Origin: Medicago truncatula
Lineage: Eukaryota; Streptophyta; Magnoliopsida; Fabales; Fabaceae
DNA: 64,000 bases
Assembly: GCF_003473485.1 (NCBI RefSeq)
Contig: NC_053043.1
Location: 1,250,001 to 1,314,000 of the forward strand
Direction: 5' to 3'
Shown here: positions 60,787-64,000 of the stretch, one piece after another
How positions within the stretch are numbered: position 1 is the first letter of the stretch
Layout: each line of letters opens with the position of its first letter
Notes under the pieces: model-generated
The model's database searches: none
Told to the model about the DNA's origin: nothing
Seen by the model: only the letters and a program-made list of their open reading frames with translations
Position numbers and translations under genes: made by a program

Positions 60787-62736
60787 TTACTTATGCTGAG
60801 CACATAGGCAACTGTTTTCACCTACATCTGATGCTATGCAATACGGTTGAAATGTACCATCTTCAAACCAGGTAGCACGCTTCTGCACAAGCTCGTTTAG
60901 AAAATCATCAAGCTTCTCAATAGTGACGTTTGGCATCACCACCACATGAGCGATGTTCCCCTTGCATGCTAACTGCCACTTGCGTATAAATTCTTCATCA
61001 TGTGGTCGCTCAAATACAACCGTGCTGCTAAGCTCATTAAGCATTGCACCAATCCCAGCCTCGATAAGGCGGTCTTTGAAGTAGTGTGCATTCCGCAAGC
61101 ATTTCTGCACTTCTTTCTGAAAGCCTCTGTATCCTTTCCGGTTCAAGGTATACCAAAGGAATATGGGAGCATGGCCATTTCGACTACCCATGATAGTCGC
61201 ATCCCTAGAAGCAAGGTATTCCACATTCCTGGAAAGAGCATTAATATGCTCCAATCTTGTTATCTGCACACCACAAGGCATTGGGCACCCCACAAATTTG
61301 TGGCCAGAAACACTGACACTGCCAATAGGCTTCTTAAAAGTAACTTTTGGAGCCTGACAAAGCACAATTTATTTTTTATTAAATAAAATATTATAAATAT
61401 CAACTCTGTCGATGCATATGAAATGGATACAAAATAACAGAATATGGCACGATCCAAGAAACTACAGGAATAGTTCTACTTTTATAAAGCTAGCAGCCAA
61501 ACAATCACATATCGTCCAACATAGATGTATTGACAAAGAAGCAACAAACTTAATATTGTCTATTTTTTAAATATAACCAGGTCAGAATAAAGACAAAATT
61601 CTCAGACTTAAATTTGAAATAAGGGGTGCCATTTCTTCTGAATGTAAATAGTCACCAATAGTCATGCTCATATTTGCATAAATTAGGCTAATCAATAAGC
61701 ATTAGAAAAGCAACTCAACTATAATATATGAACAAAGTTTGATCATATAATAATTGGAATAAGGTCTACGAATATGACCTTATTGCTAAAGTGAAAATGC
61801 AGAACAAGCTGGGTAAGATAGAAAGGGCATGCATGGAAGAACCAAAATGCAGTGTACAAATATCAAATATGCAAACAACCAAAACAAATGGCAATGACAC
61901 ATCAACATTCTCTATCAGAACATATGGAGATAGCAGATGGAGGTTTCAGCATTATATCTCACATGTTACATGATTTATTCATGGTAACATTAGCACTTAC
62001 TCGTTTCACAAAAGGCATCATGAGACCAAACAAAGCTCCATCAACGTGGATGTAGAACCTGTCCTGTGAAAACCCAGCTTCTTCAAGTTTTTGTATGACC
62101 AGATCAAGATCATCCACAGCTCCTTTCACAGTTGTACCTGCAAAATTTCAGTTCTATGAGCCAGAACCAAAAGAATGAAGATGAGGGGAGGCATGGGACT
62201 ATTGGATAGACAGTGTAGAGAAACTTACCTATGTTCACATTTATAATTGCTGGTTTGTCTTGGTGGCGAAGAAGTTTGGCCTTGAAATCATCACAATCAA
62301 TCTCGCCAGAATTAAGAGTCTCAACCTTTTCACATTCCATTCTGTACATACGGGCAGCTTTAAAAATTGAATAATGTGACTCTCGTGAGGCATACAAAAT
62401 CCCATCTGGTAATACCTCTCTCCTGCAAAAGTCATTTAAACCATATTTTAGGTTCTTTACAAACTTTTAAAATAATTAAGCAGATAAATTTAACTGAAAC
62501 TAACCCAACTAAGATGCCGTGGAGATTGCCTTCTGTGCCACAGTTTGTTATATACCCCCAGTACTCATTTTTCTCCAGTTCCCACAATCTGGCAAACCAA
62601 TCCAGAACACCAACTTCAAACTGCCGGGAGTGGACACCGTAATTGCTTTCAATGAAAGGATCTCCAAGGTTGTTTATGGAAAAGTGCTGAAGTTGAGAGA
62701 GTGCGCCATAATCGAAATCCAAATTGTAGGGGTAGC
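60787..62736 (-). CDS. PLP-dependent serine decarboxylase (histidine-decarboxylase-like), C-terminal four exons, 5' end outside the window
   Basis: Plant group II PLP decarboxylase, annotated as histidine decarboxylase but acting on serine to give ethanolamine for choline and phosphatidylethanolamine. Exons on the minus strand: 62505-62736, 62229-62422, 62001-62137, 60787-61353, with GT-AG junctions in frame. The first visible exon starts after an AG acceptor in phase 1 (codon G|GC, then [19 protein letters not shown]). The N-terminal exon(s), about 100 residues in this family, are not found up to 64000. Motifs: [57 protein letters not shown], and the PLP-lysine motif [17 protein letters not shown]. 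The C-terminus is [16 protein letters not shown]. No stop or frameshift in 1130 nt. Intron lengths are 82, 91 and 647 bp. A truncated inverted copy lies at 50469-50933. Confidence 0.92.
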
Positions 62737-64000
62737 CTGCAATAGATTTTTCATAAATTAAATGAGATGCTAGGCCGAATTAACTACAGAGATTAGTTGA
62801 AGAAATGAGCTTCAACGGATACACAAACAACAACCAAGTCATATCTCAGCAAGTACATGGATCAAATGCCGCCATAATATTCTATAATATAGCATATCCC
62901 TATCCAACTCATTAATTAATCTCTAGACCTTTCTCAATGGTTACACAAAATCCTAGTAAAATAAAGTTACTTCAAAAAATGGAAATGGAAATAAAAATCA
63001 TTTAAATGCACTGTTAGAGATTTGTTAAATGATAAGCTCCAATTCCAAAAATATATGCAAGATTACAATTTTTTTTAAATTCCCTCTTGTATATAGAACG
63101 ATCTTATGTGTCTTTTTGAATGTTTTTGTATTGTATAAATCTACTTTCTCACATGCACAACTTTCAAAGGGGTCTTTTTGTGAATCAAGGCAACATCCAC
63201 TGAAATTGTTATAGCGCCGACGCAGTTGCAAATTCATTCTGAACACAAGATAACATAATAAAACACTCAAGCGAAGTCTGGATGGAAAAAGGATTCAAAT
63301 GATTTTCTTGATGTCAGCATGGAAAATATCAAAACTATATTTACTTTTTTTCCCAAGTAAAATGAGGTGCTATTCACCTCCAGGATAAGCCATAATACTT
63401 GGTAATAAAAGAACAAATAATCTGATAGACTCCGGTTCATAGCCCATACGCTTGAGAAAGAATGAAAGAAACAAGATGATTTTATCAATAAGATCTTTCT
63501 TAGCTCTAGATCAATGACTAACCTGGTATCACTCCCCCTAAAACCAATTTCCAACCATACAATACACTACTTTACCCTGTCTTCCTAGCTCCTACATCTT
63601 AATATCCTATTTCTGACAGATTTTACAGAATTCTAATTAACAATGAAAACTGTAACTCCCTTTACGAACAGAAAGTAACCTGTTAGTTATCTAGAACTTA
63701 AGCTGTCATTTCCTGCAGACACAATTGAGCTTACTTCCTAATATGGGAATAAAGATTTGAAATAGAATGATCAAGGGAAATAAAGAACAAGAATGGAATA
63801 CTCCACCAAAATGGCTAAGGGTCCATTTACTGAAAAAATAATAAGAACTCCTCATGTCAAAATCTCCAAAATATAAAAATAAAAAAACAGGATTCTACAT
63901 GATGTTCATTCATTAAAAGCTTCTTAAGGGTACATGGTTAACCAAATCAAGTGAACCAAACCACTTTATAATTCGGTTTTGATAAACCAAACCAAACCGT
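62737..64000 (-). other. probable intron of the serine decarboxylase gene
   Basis: The exon at 62736 begins at an acceptor (TCTATTGCAG), so sequence upstream should be intron. No exon encoding the expected N-terminal segment ending in HHLG was found, so the intron is at least 1264 bp or the gene lacks its start. Near 63930-64000 the AACCAAATC/ACCAAACC-rich text may be the edge of another repeat cut by the window end. Confidence 0.5.

Noticed and set aside
61000-61386. 128-codon plus-strand frame over the decarboxylase exon
   Set aside because: It is the antisense shadow of the intact minus-strand exon with PLP-lysine motif.

Overview
The window is nuclear DNA of a flowering plant, most likely a legume of the Medicago/Trifolium type. 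The genes are split by GT-AG introns, the intergenic DNA is very AT-rich, and plant-type mobile elements are everywhere: LINEs with zf-RVT domains, tRNA-derived SINEs, MULE, hAT, Tourist and Stowaway MITEs, a long solo LTR and a Helitron end. The species is inferred from sequence style and recalled protein families, not from a search. There are no operons, CRISPR arrays, rRNA genes or intact tRNA genes.

Recognised host genes in order: (1) 6819-7419 (-), a two-exon, 117-residue acidic protein with a predicted N-myristoylation site; (2) 10082-13537 (-), a complete 12-exon cytosolic fructose-1,6-bisphosphatase of 342 residues; (3) 20798-22690 (-), a complete four-exon actin of 377 residues with a leader intron and TATA box; (4) 32754-35276 (+), a complete 69-residue hinge subunit (QCR6 type) of mitochondrial complex III; (5) 37610-44216 (+), a tandem duplicate of that gene with a lost splice acceptor and three large insertions; (6) 52194-52832 (+), a single-exon vacuolar iron transporter-like/nodulin-21-like protein; (7) 60787-62736 (-), the four C-terminal exons of a PLP-dependent serine (histidine-like) decarboxylase that begins beyond the window. 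Broken copies include a fragment of that decarboxylase at 50469-50933, an RPA/OB-fold-like pseudogene at 31784-32158 next to a Helitron 3' end, and decayed LINE and hAT coding regions.

The stretches between genes are mostly layered transposon debris, and many elements can be delimited by exact target-site duplications (TSDs). The most interesting part is the QCR6 tandem pair at about 32.6-44.4 kb. The two copies share exon structure, a start codon split by intron 1, introns and 3' flank, but carry different insertions. In the second copy a 3450-bp solo LTR landed on the last splice acceptor, and its 5-bp TSD (CAGGT) regenerated that acceptor. A point difference has separately destroyed the exon-3 acceptor.

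The recognised genes are unrelated housekeeping or metabolic genes and do not form a pathway. I see no previously undescribed multi-gene system. The novelty is in gene and transposon structure. Exon boundaries were read by eye from frame continuity, splice dinucleotides and family knowledge.
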